64,000 bases of DNA, from assembly GCF_006517255.1 (NCBI RefSeq), contig NZ_CP041185.1, positions 558,001 through 622,000 of the forward strand. Reading direction: 5' to 3'. The notes beneath the pieces were generated by a model. It searched no databases, had not been told where the DNA came from, and saw only the letters and a program-made list of their open reading frames with translations. Of this stretch, positions 36,212 through 45,459 are shown piece by piece. Every line of letters begins with the position of its first letter. Within the stretch, counting starts at the first letter, position 1. Origin of the DNA: Janthinobacterium tructae. GTDB taxonomy: Bacteria > Pseudomonadota > Gammaproteobacteria > Burkholderiales > Burkholderiaceae_D. Both the position numbers and the translations under genes were made by a program.

Positions 36212-38284
36212 ATGATCTCGCTGACGGTCAATGGACGGCCTGTTGACGTCGAAGAAGGCGCGACCTGCCTCGATGCCGCGCGGCACGCTGGCGTGCATAT
36301 TCCCACGCTTTGCTACTATCCGCGCTTGCCCACCCATGCCGTGTGCCGCATGTGCCTCGTGCATGTGGCCGGCCAGCCGCAGTCGCTGCCGGCCTGCATC
36401 ACGCTGGCAAAAGCAGGCGACATTATCGAAACGGCATCGAACGACCTGCTCGCCTTTCGCGCCATGGATGCGCAATGGCTGCTGGCGCGCCATCCGAACG
36501 ATTGCCTGCGCTGCGAAGTCAACGGGTCTTGCCGCTTGCAAAGCCTGATCAGTGAAAATCAATGGGAAGAGCGCTGGGAAAAGATGCCGCGCGGCTCGGT
36601 GACGCATCCCGGGCACCGCTTGATCGATCATACCTCGCCGAGTATCTGGCGCGACTTGTCAAAATGCATCGAATGCGGCCTGTGTGTGGAAGCGTGCGGC
36701 GCGTCGGGACAGCAGCAATACGTGATCGGCTTTGCCGAACGCGGCTCGGGGCGCTTGCCGGTGACGGTATTCGACCATACCCTGGCCAATACTCAATGTA
36801 TTTCCTGCGGTCAATGTACGCTGGTCTGTCCCGTCGGGGCGCTCGTCGAGACGCCGCACTGGCATGCGGTGCTGCACACCCTGGATGCGCACAAGCGTGT
36901 TTGCGTGGTGCAAGTGGCGCCCGCCACCCGCGTTGCCATCGGCGAAGAATTCGGCATGCAGGCCGGCACGGTCAGTACGGGAAAAATGATCAATGCCTTG
37001 CGACAACTTGGTTTTGACTACGTGTTCGACACCAATTTCGGCGCCGACCTGACGATCATGGAAGAAGCCAGCGAGTTGCTGGCGCGCATCAAAGGGCAGG
37101 CAGGAAACGCGCAGCCCTTGCCCCTGTTCACTTCCTGTTGCCCGGGATGGGTGAACTGGGTGGAAATCAACCGGCCCGACCTGCTGGCGCACCTGAGCAC
37201 GACCAGGTCGCCGCAGCAAATGCATGGCGCCCTGGCGAAGCGCAGCGCCTTCGCGCGTTCGCTCGGTCCCGCCTTTGCCGAGGGCAGGGAGGAGCCTTAT
37301 GTGGTCAGCGTCATGCCCTGCACGGCCAAGAAGGACGAGGCGGTCCGGCCCGGCTTGTCCGGCGACGTCGACCATGTCCTGACCACGCGGGAGCTGGCCA
37401 GGATGATCAAGTCGCGCGGCATCGCCTTCCATGCGCTGGCCGACGATGGCGCATTCGACGATCCTCTGGGGGAAAGCACGGGCGCCGCGCAGATCTTCGC
37501 CGTGTCGGGTGGCGTGATGGAAGCGATGCTGCGCAGCGCCGCCCATTTGCTCGGCAGGCCGGAGGCGCTGGCGCTGGAATGGCAGCCACTGCGCGGCATC
37601 GGGCCGGGGATCAGGACAGCGCAGATCGCCGGCTTGGGGACGGTCGCCATTTGCAATGGCATCGCTGCGGCACAGCATCTGCTGGAGGGGGAAGCCTGGC
37701 GCGATCAATTCGTCGCCATCGAGGTCATGGCCTGCGTCGGCGGCTGTCTGGGGGGCGGTGGCGAGCCAAAATCGATGGATCCCCAGGTGCTGGACAAGCG
37801 CATGCGGGCGATTTACGAACTCGACAGGCAGGCGGCGCGGCGCAGTGCGCATGAAAACCGGGCCGTGCAGACCTGGTACGCCACTGAGCTGCAGGAACCG
37901 CATGCCGTCCAGGCGCGCGCGCTGCTGCACACAAGCTATGCCGCGCGCAATTCCCGGCGCCTGCTGCTGATGCAATTTCTCGATTGCGTGGACCGGCGTG
38001 ACGGCGCGCAGGCGGCGGCCCTGCTGCATCCCGATGCGTCGTGGTCGACGGCGTCACCATTCGGCGACGTTCACGGCGCCAGCGCGATCCAGGCGCTGAT
38101 CGAGACCCAGTTGCCTCCACGCAAGTTTGGACCGGCGTTCGCGCGGCACCGGATGGTAGCGGCTGCCGATGTGGACGACCTGGCCGTCATCACCCCGACG
38201 GGCGAGCTGTGCAGTTTCAGCGTGGAGGTCGATCGCAGCCGGTCACCGATGGTGATCAGCAGGCTGGTGCGCACTGTACTCTAA
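36212..38284 (+). CDS. [FeFe]-hydrogenase with extra C-terminal domain
   Basis: This encodes 690 residues from the ATG at 36212 (GGGGAG, spacing 8). Cluster ligands are all visible: 2Fe-2S Cys34/45/48/62, His94-Cys98/101/107, and two 4Fe-4S sets at 152-162 and 196-206. H-cluster motifs are TSCCPGW (307-313), MPCTAKKDE (368-376) and EVMACVGGCLGGGGEP (504-519). A small-subunit-like segment (about 525-575) follows. Residues 580-690 look like an NTF2/SnoaL-like domain, not usual in this family. It should take up or evolve H2, but HydE, HydF and HydG are not in the window. It is downstream of phbB, probably in one FNR-controlled unit. Confidence 0.88.
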   Translation: MISLTVNGRPVDVEEGATCLDAARHAGVHIPTLCYYPRLPTHAVCRMCLVHVAGQPQSLPACITLAKAGDIIETASNDLLAFRAMDAQWLLARHPNDCLRCEVNGSCRLQSLISENQWEERWEKMPRGSVTHPGHRLIDHTSPSIWRDLSKCIECGLCVEACGASGQQQYVIGFAERGSGRLPVTVFDHTLANTQCISCGQCTLVCPVGALVETPHWHAVLHTLDAHKRVCVVQVAPATRVAIGEEFGMQAGTVSTGKMINALRQLGFDYVFDTNFGADLTIMEEASELLARIKGQAGNAQPLPLFTSCCPGWVNWVEINRPDLLAHLSTTRSPQQMHGALAKRSAFARSLGPAFAEGREEPYVVSVMPCTAKKDEAVRPGLSGDVDHVLTTRELARMIKSRGIAFHALADDGAFDDPLGESTGAAQIFAVSGGVMEAMLRSAAHLLGRPEALALEWQPLRGIGPGIRTAQIAGLGTVAICNGIAAAQHLLEGEAWRDQFVAIEVMACVGGCLGGGGEPKSMDPQVLDKRMRAIYELDRQAARRSAHENRAVQTWYATELQEPHAVQARALLHTSYAARNSRRLLLMQFLDCVDRRDGAQAAALLHPDASWSTASPFGDVHGASAIQALIETQLPPRKFGPAFARHRMVAAADVDDLAVITPTGELCSFSVEVDRSRSPMVISRLVRTVL

Positions 38285-38299
38285 GGAACGATGGCGTTG

Positions 38300-38797
38300 C
38301 TAGTGCGGGTGCAGGCCATCGGCGGTATACGTATTGCGCGGGCTCCAGAGCATCCACCCATCGCTGCCGGCCGATTCGGCAGCGTCGATCTGTGCCCTTA
38401 TTTCGGCCGCGCCGAACACGCGCTTGTCAAACGCATAGTCGCGGAAAGCCTGCCGCCATGGGCGGAACCGCAAGGGAGAGATGCGGGTGCGCGCGATGGC
38501 ATGGCGCAAGGTCAGGTAGACGATTTCGCCCGGATGCGCGACGGGATCGGGATAGCCGGGAATGCCGAATTGATAGCCGGAGGGGTACCGCATCGGTGCG
38601 AGGTAGTCGACAACGCCGGCCAGGCTCGTCAATTCCTGGCCTATATTGGTGTCGTTCTTGTTCCACGCGACATAGCCGAAGATGTCGACCGAGAGGAAGA
38701 CACTGTAGCGCGCCAGGCGCTTGCGGGCAGCTGTCACATCGACACCAGGAATGGTGGGACGACAGGCCAGTCTATCCATTCGCGTGGCGTGGCTCAC
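38300..38797 (-). pseudogene. C-terminal fragment of a DUF4015-type glycoside hydrolase-like protein
   Basis: The 165 codons correspond to the last part of DUF4015 proteins (putative TIM-barrel hydrolases of about 400 residues): SVDIFGYVAWNKNDTNIGQ, VDYLAPMRYPSGYQFGIPG, FRPWRQAFRDYAFDKRVFGA and GSDGWMLWSPRN. The N-terminal half is missing and there is no signal peptide, so it is a remnant. It is convergent with the hydrogenase gene. Confidence 0.65.
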
Positions 38798-38962
38798 TGA
38801 CTTGAATCACGGTCTTGCGAGCGAAATGGTGGTATGCGGCATGCTCGTTGCACTCAAGCCATTGCCACGCAGGCAAGGCGTCAGCCGCATGTCCAGGTAT
38901 TTCTTCACGGCATCGCACGTGACGAGCACCTTGCTGGGGTAGCAGAATGATACGCGCGCCGT

Positions 38963-39004
38963 TTGATGTGCATCATTCATTTTCCTGTGGAAAATCAATA
39001 TCAT
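38963..39004 (+). promoter_or_regulatory. FNR box and -10 of first Hsp20 gene
   Basis: TTGAT-GTGC-ATCAT at 38963-38976 and TATCAT at 38999-39004. The -10 begins 29.5 bases after the box centre, the class II FNR promoter geometry. Confidence 0.7.
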
Positions 39005-39053
39005 AAGTTCACGCACCTATCCCGGTGCCGGTAACCACGGAGGGAACTTTATC

Positions 39054-39500
39054 ATGGCTAACCATCTGACTCGATTCGATCCATTTTCTGACATCGCCCG
39101 CTTCGAAGCCCTGAACGGCATCGAGGACTGGTTCCGCGATTTTCAGCTTCGGCCCGCCCTGCGCGATTGGAACGTGGAGCCGCGTATCAAGCTCGATGTG
39201 TCGGAAACGGATGTGGCGTACACCGTGAAGGCGGAGATTCCTGGCGTGAAAAAGGAAGACATCAAGGTGGATGTGGAGGGCGGTGTCGTGTCGATCACGG
39301 CCGAATTGAAACACGAGAGTGAAGTGAAAACCGGCAAGCTGCTGCGTACGGAGCGCTCGTACGGCGAACAGCGCCGCAGTTTTACGCTGGCGCATGATAT
39401 CGACGATGCCAAGGTGGTCGCCAGTTATGCCGACGGCGTGCTGAGCCTCAGTTTGCCGAAAAAGAGCGGCAAGGAAAGCAAGCACATCCCGATCAGCTAG
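39054..39500 (+). CDS. Small heat shock protein Hsp20, copy 1
   Basis: This encodes 148 residues with a GGAGGG site. It holds an alpha-crystallin domain (IKLDVSETDVAYTVKAEIPGVKKEDIKVDVEGG...SFTLAHDIDDAKVVASYADGVLSLSLPK) and a C-terminal HIPIS tail similar to the I-x-I oligomer anchor. It holds unfolding proteins in a refoldable state. The start MANHLTRFDPFSDIARFE is shared with copy 2 (52305). The FNR-box promoter indicates induction at low oxygen rather than, or as well as, by heat. Confidence 0.92.
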   Translation: MANHLTRFDPFSDIARFEALNGIEDWFRDFQLRPALRDWNVEPRIKLDVSETDVAYTVKAEIPGVKKEDIKVDVEGGVVSITAELKHESEVKTGKLLRTERSYGEQRRSFTLAHDIDDAKVVASYADGVLSLSLPKKSGKESKHIPIS

Positions 39501-39678
39501 TGCTGTTGCCCGGCTACCGCAGGACTATCCCGGCATGCATGCCAGCGCACATTCCTGTGACCAATGTGGCTACGGCTAGCCACCGTGCCCTTCGGATGAT
39601 GCTCACTCCCGCCTTCGCCGCGTATCGTCACCGTCTTCGTGTTGCTGCATGTCCATACCGAGTAAAAAGGGCGAGTCT

Positions 39679-41331
39679 ATGTCTGCTACGGTGCGTTCCG
39701 CCGCCCATCCAGGGTGGCTTGTTTTCCGGAGTTTTTCCCTGGTCGCGTTGGCGACTGGATGTGTAGTGCTGGCATGCCTGTTTATCCTGGCAATCCAGTT
39801 GTCGACGATATGGCACGCGCGCGAAGTGCGCTTGCACGAAGCGGGCGACGCGGCTGCGAATGTCAGCCAGGCTGTCGCACAGCATGCCTACGATACGCTC
39901 AAGGAGGTCGATACGCTGTTGCTTGGACTGGTCGAGCGCGGCGACATATTGGGGCCATCAGACGTCGATCGTTCCCGTCTGCAGGCGTTGTTGAGCAGCC
40001 GTGTCGCTGAACTTCCCCAATTGCAGGCAATCATCGTGTATGCCGATGACGACAGGGTGCTGATCAGTTCCGGTAGCGGCATGCCAGCCTATGCCGATAG
40101 CGCCGGCAATGAATATCTTGGCCACCATCGTCAGCATAGTGAGTTGCAGCCGTATATAGGGATGGGGGCGGGAAAGCAGGCAAATGGTGACTCGATTATG
40201 GGGGTGTCGCGCAGAATCAATCTTCCCGACGGGCGCTTCGGCGGCGTTGTGCTGGCAACCGTCCGCCTCGACTATTTCAGGAAGTTCTACGAGGAGTTTT
40301 CCATCGGTGAGCAAGGGGCGATCCTGATGCAAAGCGCTGCTGGCCGTATCGTGCTGAAAAGGCCATTTGATGGAGACGTGTCAGAAATTGAGACACGGCC
40401 ATCGCCTTTTTTTTCGGAAGCCCTGGCGGCGGTGAAGATCAAGGAAACGCGCGCCAGCCAGGGACAAGATGGGAAATCAAGGATCATCAGTTATCGTAAA
40501 ATCACCGAATATCCATTGGTCGTGTTGACTGCCTTGTCACAGGATGAAGCCTTGAGGGGCTGGCGTAATGATGGCTGTTTGCAAATTTCGGCGTTGAGCG
40601 CCCTGATCCTGCTCATCGGATTTTTGGGCTGCCGCATGATCAGGCAGCTGACTTCGCGCCTGATCATCGAGGAGGAATTCAAGGAGTCGAGCGATGAATT
40701 AAAAGAATCGAACCAGTTGCTGACGCACCTCGCCCTGCAGGATGGCTTGACGGGCCTGGCAAATCGACGCAGTTTTGATGACGCATTGCTTGTGGAGTTC
40801 AGCCGTGCCCAGCGCGCAGGAAATTCCCTGGGCCTGATGATGATCGATGTGGATTTTTTCAAGCAATATAACGACATTTATGGCCATGTGGCTGGCGATG
40901 AATGCTTGAAAAAAATTGCCCGCGTGGTCGCGACGGGCATGCGCAGGGCGGGCGATCTGGCGGCACGCTATGGCGGCGAGGAAATGGTCCTGTTATTGCC
41001 AGGATCGGATATCGACGGAGCCGTATCGCTTGCGGAAACCATACGTCATGGCATAGAGAATGTAGGCGTTCCCCATATCGGCAGTCCCCTGTGCAAGGTG
41101 ACGGCAAGTATCGGGGTGGCGGTGTTCTCCCTGATCAAAATGGAAACGATGGCCGTTACGCTGCTCAATGCCGCCGACCATGCCCTGTACAAGGCCAAGG
41201 CCTCGGGGCGCAATAACGTCTGCACCTGCGATTCGCGCGAAAAGAAGTTCTCCCGCACAAATGCCGTTGAAATCAATGAGAACTGGTGCCAGGAATATGT
41301 GGGACAGGCAGACGCGCGCCTGGAGCATTAG
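39679..41331 (+). CDS. Diguanylate cyclase with dCache-like sensor, paralogue of the 19.5-kb gene
   Basis: This encodes 550 residues from the ATG at 39679 (AAGGGCGAG upstream; ATG at 39649 is possible). Two membrane segments flank a Cache-like periplasmic domain (LPQLQAIIVYADDD, LQPYIGMGAGKQANGD, YPLVVLTALSQDEAL). The GGDEF domain has RYGGEEM and an RAGD inhibitory site. It makes cyclic di-GMP. The plan and many segments match the cyclase at 19507, with host-like GC content. An FNR box is not visible before it. Confidence 0.9.
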   Translation: MSATVRSAAHPGWLVFRSFSLVALATGCVVLACLFILAIQLSTIWHAREVRLHEAGDAAANVSQAVAQHAYDTLKEVDTLLLGLVERGDILGPSDVDRSRLQALLSSRVAELPQLQAIIVYADDDRVLISSGSGMPAYADSAGNEYLGHHRQHSELQPYIGMGAGKQANGDSIMGVSRRINLPDGRFGGVVLATVRLDYFRKFYEEFSIGEQGAILMQSAAGRIVLKRPFDGDVSEIETRPSPFFSEALAAVKIKETRASQGQDGKSRIISYRKITEYPLVVLTALSQDEALRGWRNDGCLQISALSALILLIGFLGCRMIRQLTSRLIIEEEFKESSDELKESNQLLTHLALQDGLTGLANRRSFDDALLVEFSRAQRAGNSLGLMMIDVDFFKQYNDIYGHVAGDECLKKIARVVATGMRRAGDLAARYGGEEMVLLLPGSDIDGAVSLAETIRHGIENVGVPHIGSPLCKVTASIGVAVFSLIKMETMAVTLLNAADHALYKAKASGRNNVCTCDSREKKFSRTNAVEINENWCQEYVGQADARLEH

Positions 41332-41362
41332 CGACGGTTGCCAGGCTCAGTTATTCACCTCA

Positions 41363-41376
41363 TTGATGTAGATCAT
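41363..41376 (+). promoter_or_regulatory. FNR box before a small orphan gene
   Basis: TTGAT-GTAG-ATCAT, nearly a full palindrome, 143 bases before the ATG at 41519. Confidence 0.6.
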
Positions 41377-41518
41377 TCATCCCCCGTGACTGTACCTGGT
41401 GGTAACGATACAGTACACATCAGCAAGCACCACATTCTCCCTTCGCCGGCAAAGGCGTGGGTCGACCCAAGGCAGCGTCCGGCTTACCGGGCAAATGCAC
41501 AACGACAGGAAGCTCTCC

Positions 41519-41764
41519 ATGCATGCAGATATCTGGATAGTTCGGAACGGTAGTGATTATCTCTTGTTGCACGGCCATTTGCGCCTGCATTCCACCTTGA
41601 ACGGTAGCGGCGCCGCCTTTGTCGAGGTGGCGCACGAAGGTGTCGTCAAGATTACACGCGTCTCGGGCTGTCTTCAGGTCGATTCTGGCAATGCACTGTC
41701 GCCACTTTGTATCCAAAAAGCAACAGTCAATGCCATGTGGGAAAACTTGTCCAACGCTTGGTGA
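41519..41764 (+). CDS. Small protein of unknown function under an FNR box
   Basis: This encodes 81 residues from the ATG at 41519, with AGGAAG seven bases before it; the longer frame back to 41399 is less likely. It is a soluble, beta-rich sequence with a duplicated feel (IWIVRNGSDYLLLHGHLRLHS, VEVAHEGVVKITRVSGCLQVD). I recognise no family. The upstream FNR box suggests a low-oxygen role. It is followed by a two-component pair. Confidence 0.55.
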   Translation: MHADIWIVRNGSDYLLLHGHLRLHSTLNGSGAAFVEVAHEGVVKITRVSGCLQVDSGNALSPLCIQKATVNAMWENLSNAW

Positions 41765-41998
41765 CGGGCAGGGGCCTGGCGCCCCGCAGCGCCGGGCGAT
41801 TGTCTCGATCCACGCTGCGCATTCTGGCTGCCTGTTGGGCAAAAAAAACGGCGTTTTTCTTTCGCTACTATTACTCAGCTCGCTATTGCGCTAATATAAA
41901 TTATGATTGTTGGTTAGTACACACCATCCACGAGCCTTGCCAAGACGTGATGCTGCAGGGGGAGACAACTTGTTAATGATGGGTATGGTCAACTAATT

Positions 41999-43657
41999 AT
42001 GGGTGCGAAGCGAAGAAAGTATTTTGCCGTACCGTTTCAGACTGAGCAATATTGGCTTTCATTGCGTCAGCATGCGGAGCAGCGGCTGAAAGTAAAACAG
42101 GGATCGTCCAGGCGTCTCTCGCATGAGCGTTATCCCGCGTCTCTGCAAGCAACGCAGCGCGAGATGAGCGTGCGCGAGATCGAGCTGGAAATGCAGAACG
42201 ATGAGCTGCGCGTGGCGCAGGCTGCCTTGAAAAGTACTGGCGAATTGTATAACCGCTTGTATGACCAGGCGCCCGTCGGCTATGTCAGCATGGATGCCCG
42301 CGGCATCATCATCCAGTCGAATCTCACCGCCTCGGTCCTGCTGGACATTGCGCCGGAAATGCTGCCTGGCCAGCCGTTCACGCGATTCATTTTTCCTGAT
42401 GACCAGGATATCTTTCACTTCTTGCGCCAGCGCCTGCGCGACGGCAGCGCATCGTGCTCGGCCGTACTGCGCATGAAAAAGGGCGAGGGTGCCACATTTT
42501 CAGCCATGGTGGAGGCCAAGCTGAGCCAGGAACATTTCGGGCCAGGCGTCGTGTTGTTGGTACTCACTGATATTACCGAGCGCACCGTGGCGGCGGCGCA
42601 ACTGCATGCCAGCGAAGAGCGATTTCGCGGGGTGTTTGAAAACGCCACACTTGGCATGATCATTGCTGACATGCAAGGCAGCTGGGTGAACGTAAACCGT
42701 GCGCTGTGCGAGATGCTGGGCTACACGGGGCCGGAACTGCTGGAGAAGGGCTACCTGAAACTGACGCATCCCGACGACGTTGCCAACAGCGTGCAGTTCG
42801 GGCAACGCCTGTGCAGCGGCGAGATCGGCAGCTATCGCATCGAGAAACGCTACCTGCACAAGGATGGTACTGCCATCTGGACCGTGCTCAGCGCCACGAC
42901 GGTGTGCGATGCAAGCGGGCTTACCCGGCAGTATGTGGGCATGGTGGAAGATATCAGCGCGCGCAAGCTGGCATTGGACACGCTGGAACTCTCGCATGAG
43001 AAACTGCGCCAGTTTATTGTCCACCAGGAGCGCGTGAAGGAAGGGGAGCGTATTCGCGTTGCCAGGGAAATGCACGACGAACTCGGTAGTGTCTTAACTG
43101 GGGTCAAGGCCCACCTTTCCGTTGCCCGGATACATGACCAGCGCAATGGCGGCACTTTGCAACCCCGGCTTGATGATGCCTGTTCCTTGCTCGATACGGC
43201 GACCGCCGCCGTGCGCAGGGTGATTACCGAACTGCGGCCCAGCGTACTCGACCAGCTTGGTGTCTGGGCAGCGCTGGAGTGGCACGCGGAGGAGGTCTGT
43301 GCCAGAGCGGGACTCATTCTCCACATCCGCATTCATCCTGACACGGCGCTGCTGGAGATCGACCCCGAGCGCAGTACCGCCTTGTTCCGTATCTTGCAGG
43401 AAGCGCTCACCAATGTCGTCCGCCATGCCTGGGCAACACGGGTCGATGTGCGTGTCAGCCATGCGTCTTCATCGATCCGCATGGAAGTGGAGGACGATGG
43501 CAAGGGCATGGATTGCGACAGTCTGTTGACGGCCAACTCCTGGGGATTGGCGGGCATGCGCGAGCGCGCCCATCATTTTGGCGGCGATATCCGTTTCATG
43601 GCCGTCGCGCATGGCACCTTGCTGGTCTTGCAGTTGCCGATACGGGAGGGCGCATGA
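41999..43657 (+). CDS. PAS-PAS sensor histidine kinase, NarX/DesK class
   Basis: This encodes 552 residues and no membrane segment, so it is cytoplasmic. Two PAS domains (about residues 80-200 and 205-330) are followed by a HisKA_3 dimer region with REMHDELGSVLTG (His near 359) and a HATPase domain (EALTNVVRHAWAT, DDGKGMD, WGLAGMRERAHHFGG). It autophosphorylates and passes phosphate to the response regulator whose start overlaps its stop. The first PAS domain may sense redox or a ligand; no haem-binding motif is evident. Confidence 0.9.
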   Translation: MGAKRRKYFAVPFQTEQYWLSLRQHAEQRLKVKQGSSRRLSHERYPASLQATQREMSVREIELEMQNDELRVAQAALKSTGELYNRLYDQAPVGYVSMDARGIIIQSNLTASVLLDIAPEMLPGQPFTRFIFPDDQDIFHFLRQRLRDGSASCSAVLRMKKGEGATFSAMVEAKLSQEHFGPGVVLLVLTDITERTVAAAQLHASEERFRGVFENATLGMIIADMQGSWVNVNRALCEMLGYTGPELLEKGYLKLTHPDDVANSVQFGQRLCSGEIGSYRIEKRYLHKDGTAIWTVLSATTVCDASGLTRQYVGMVEDISARKLALDTLELSHEKLRQFIVHQERVKEGERIRVAREMHDELGSVLTGVKAHLSVARIHDQRNGGTLQPRLDDACSLLDTATAAVRRVITELRPSVLDQLGVWAALEWHAEEVCARAGLILHIRIHPDTALLEIDPERSTALFRILQEALTNVVRHAWATRVDVRVSHASSSIRMEVEDDGKGMDCDSLLTANSWGLAGMRERAHHFGGDIRFMAVAHGTLLVLQLPIREGA

Positions 43658-44313
43658 GAAGCGGAAAAATCAGGGTGCTGCTGGTGGACGACCATGTCGT
43701 TGCCCGCAACGGCATTCGGCTGATGCTGGGCACGGATGATGGCATCGAAGTCGTGGCCGAGGCCGAAACTGCGCGCGCGGCCTTGTACATGCTGCAGGCA
43801 CAGGCATTTGACGTTGCGATTGTCGACATCGGCCTGCCCGATCAGAATGGCTTGCAGTTGCTCAAGCAAATGCGCCGCGAACAGCCACGCCTTGCCGTGC
43901 TGATGCTGTCCATGTATGCCGAGACGGTATATGCTGTGCGAGCCCTGCAATACGGCGCCGCCGGCTATCTGACCAAGAACTGCAATGCGTCCGTACTGCT
44001 TGGGGCGGTACACAAGGCCGCCTCCGGAGGGAAATACGTCAGCTCGGCGGTGACGGAAGATCTCGCCGACATGATCAGTGGCAGCAGAATGGCCTGGCAC
44101 GAGACACTGTCGGACCGCGAACTGGAAGTCCTGCGGCTGCTTGCCGCTGGAGAAGACCTGGCTGATATCGCGAAAATATTACATTTGAGCATTAATACCG
44201 TGGGCACTTACCGGACCCGCCTGTTGGAAAAGACGCGCGCCAAGAACAATGTGCAGCTGACGCGCTTCGCCATCGAGCATGGCGTCGGTCCGCCGATTCT
44301 TGGCGGCGCTTAG
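43654..44313 (+). CDS. NarL/FixJ-type response regulator, partner of the PAS kinase
   Basis: This encodes 219 residues from the ATG at 43654 (ATGA overlap with the kinase gene). The receiver domain has DDH at the acidic pocket, Asp58 (IVDIGLP) as phosphate site and Lys in YLTKN. The LuxR-type HTH (LSDRELEVLRLLAAGEDLADIAKILHLSINTVGTYRTRLLEK) binds DNA. The overlap makes the kinase the cognate partner. A close paralogue is at 45460. Confidence 0.92.
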   Translation: MRSGKIRVLLVDDHVVARNGIRLMLGTDDGIEVVAEAETARAALYMLQAQAFDVAIVDIGLPDQNGLQLLKQMRREQPRLAVLMLSMYAETVYAVRALQYGAAGYLTKNCNASVLLGAVHKAASGGKYVSSAVTEDLADMISGSRMAWHETLSDRELEVLRLLAAGEDLADIAKILHLSINTVGTYRTRLLEKTRAKNNVQLTRFAIEHGVGPPILGGA

Positions 44314-44323
44314 CCAGCGCTGC

Positions 44324-45154
44324 TCAAGCCTGGTTCGCTGTCCTTGACATGGCAGTCAGTATCGCCGTGGTCTGCTTCGTGAACGATTCCAGGCTCGCCA
44401 CTGTTGCCATGCTTTCGCCGTTGGCCAGCGCCACGATGGCGGCATGGTTGAGGATATGCAGATCTTTGCCGTCCGTGCTGATCCAGCCCTGGCGGCGGAA
44501 CTTCGACATCAGGCGGCTGACGCTTTCCATCGTCAAGCCTATATAGTTCCCGATGTCTTCACGCGACATCAGCACCGTGAAGTCATGGCGCGAGTATCCC
44601 CTGGCAGCGAAACGGCTCGACAGATCCAGCAGGAAGGTGGCAAAACGATGCTCGGCCGAGCTGCCCAGGAAGCGCATGACGCGCTGGTCGCGATTGATTT
44701 CCTCGCTCAATAGACGGTGGAAATGTTGTTGTAGCGCTGGAATGCTGGCGCATAGTATCTGCAGCTGGGCAAAGGGAACTTCGCAGACCTCGCTATCCTC
44801 GAACGCCATCGCATTGCTGTCATGAATGCCGGTACTGATGGCGTTCAATCCCAGAATTTCGCCTGCCATATGAAAGCCCATCACATGCTGTTTGCCATGG
44901 GCGTTATCGCGGAAGGTCTTGAACTGGCCGCCGTGAATAATGTACAGACAACGAAAAGGCTCGCCTACCCTTAGCAGCAACTCATTGCGCTCCACCCAGT
45001 GCCGTTTGCCTATTATTCTATCGACCTGAGCGACGCTACGCTCGTCCAGGCCGTATGGCAGGCAGCGCTGCTTGGAACTGCATTTCGTGCAGGTGTTGCC
45101 GCTAGTGTAATTTTTCGCTGGTACCGATTGACTGGTCGAGAGTTGGGTGTTCAT
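44324..45154 (-). CDS. FNR-type oxygen-sensing regulator (Crp/Fnr)
   Basis: This encodes 276 residues. Cys22, Cys25, Cys31 and Cys124 (SEVCEVPF) match the four ligands of the FNR [4Fe-4S] cluster. The recognition helix TMESVSRLMSKF keeps the Glu, Ser and Arg that read TTGAT. It should bind the many TTGAT-N4-ATCAA boxes of the window when oxygen is low. It is convergent with the response regulator gene and divergent from the second regulator at 45460. Confidence 0.92.
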   Translation of the reverse strand: MNTQLSTSQSVPAKNYTSGNTCTKCSSKQRCLPYGLDERSVAQVDRIIGKRHWVERNELLLRVGEPFRCLYIIHGGQFKTFRDNAHGKQHVMGFHMAGEILGLNAISTGIHDSNAMAFEDSEVCEVPFAQLQILCASIPALQQHFHRLLSEEINRDQRVMRFLGSSAEHRFATFLLDLSSRFAARGYSRHDFTVLMSREDIGNYIGLTMESVSRLMSKFRRQGWISTDGKDLHILNHAAIVALANGESMATVASLESFTKQTTAILTAMSRTANQA

Positions 45155-45459
45155 GTCTTCCCCTTATTGTTGTTCATGGTTTGCATCAATGTTTTGTTTT
45201 TCTGACTACATGCTTAATAGTATGTGCGCGCACATGCACCGTGCATATCAGACTTACCCCCTGCCTTGCGTAGCAATTTCCTCACACGATTGTGCAGGGG
45301 AACCCCTACGCGCGTTCTTTGCCGGTACGCATGGGCTTTGTCCGCCGCGCAGTTGCGGCGGTTTCAGCCGTGCGTTGACGCCGCCAGCCGTTGGGCGCAG
45401 AATCAAATGCATGAGAATCATCGACTCGCGCTAGGTTAGGCATGTTCAGGACGTCAGTC
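45155..45459. other. Divergent control region of FNR and second response regulator
   Basis: No gene is seen. It contains short inverted repeats (for example near 45225-45245) and a partial FNR half-site (ATCAA near 45187). It probably carries both promoters. Confidence 0.5.

Noticed and set aside
36659..38029. 456-codon minus-strand frame
   Set aside because: Antisense to the hydrogenase; no motifs.
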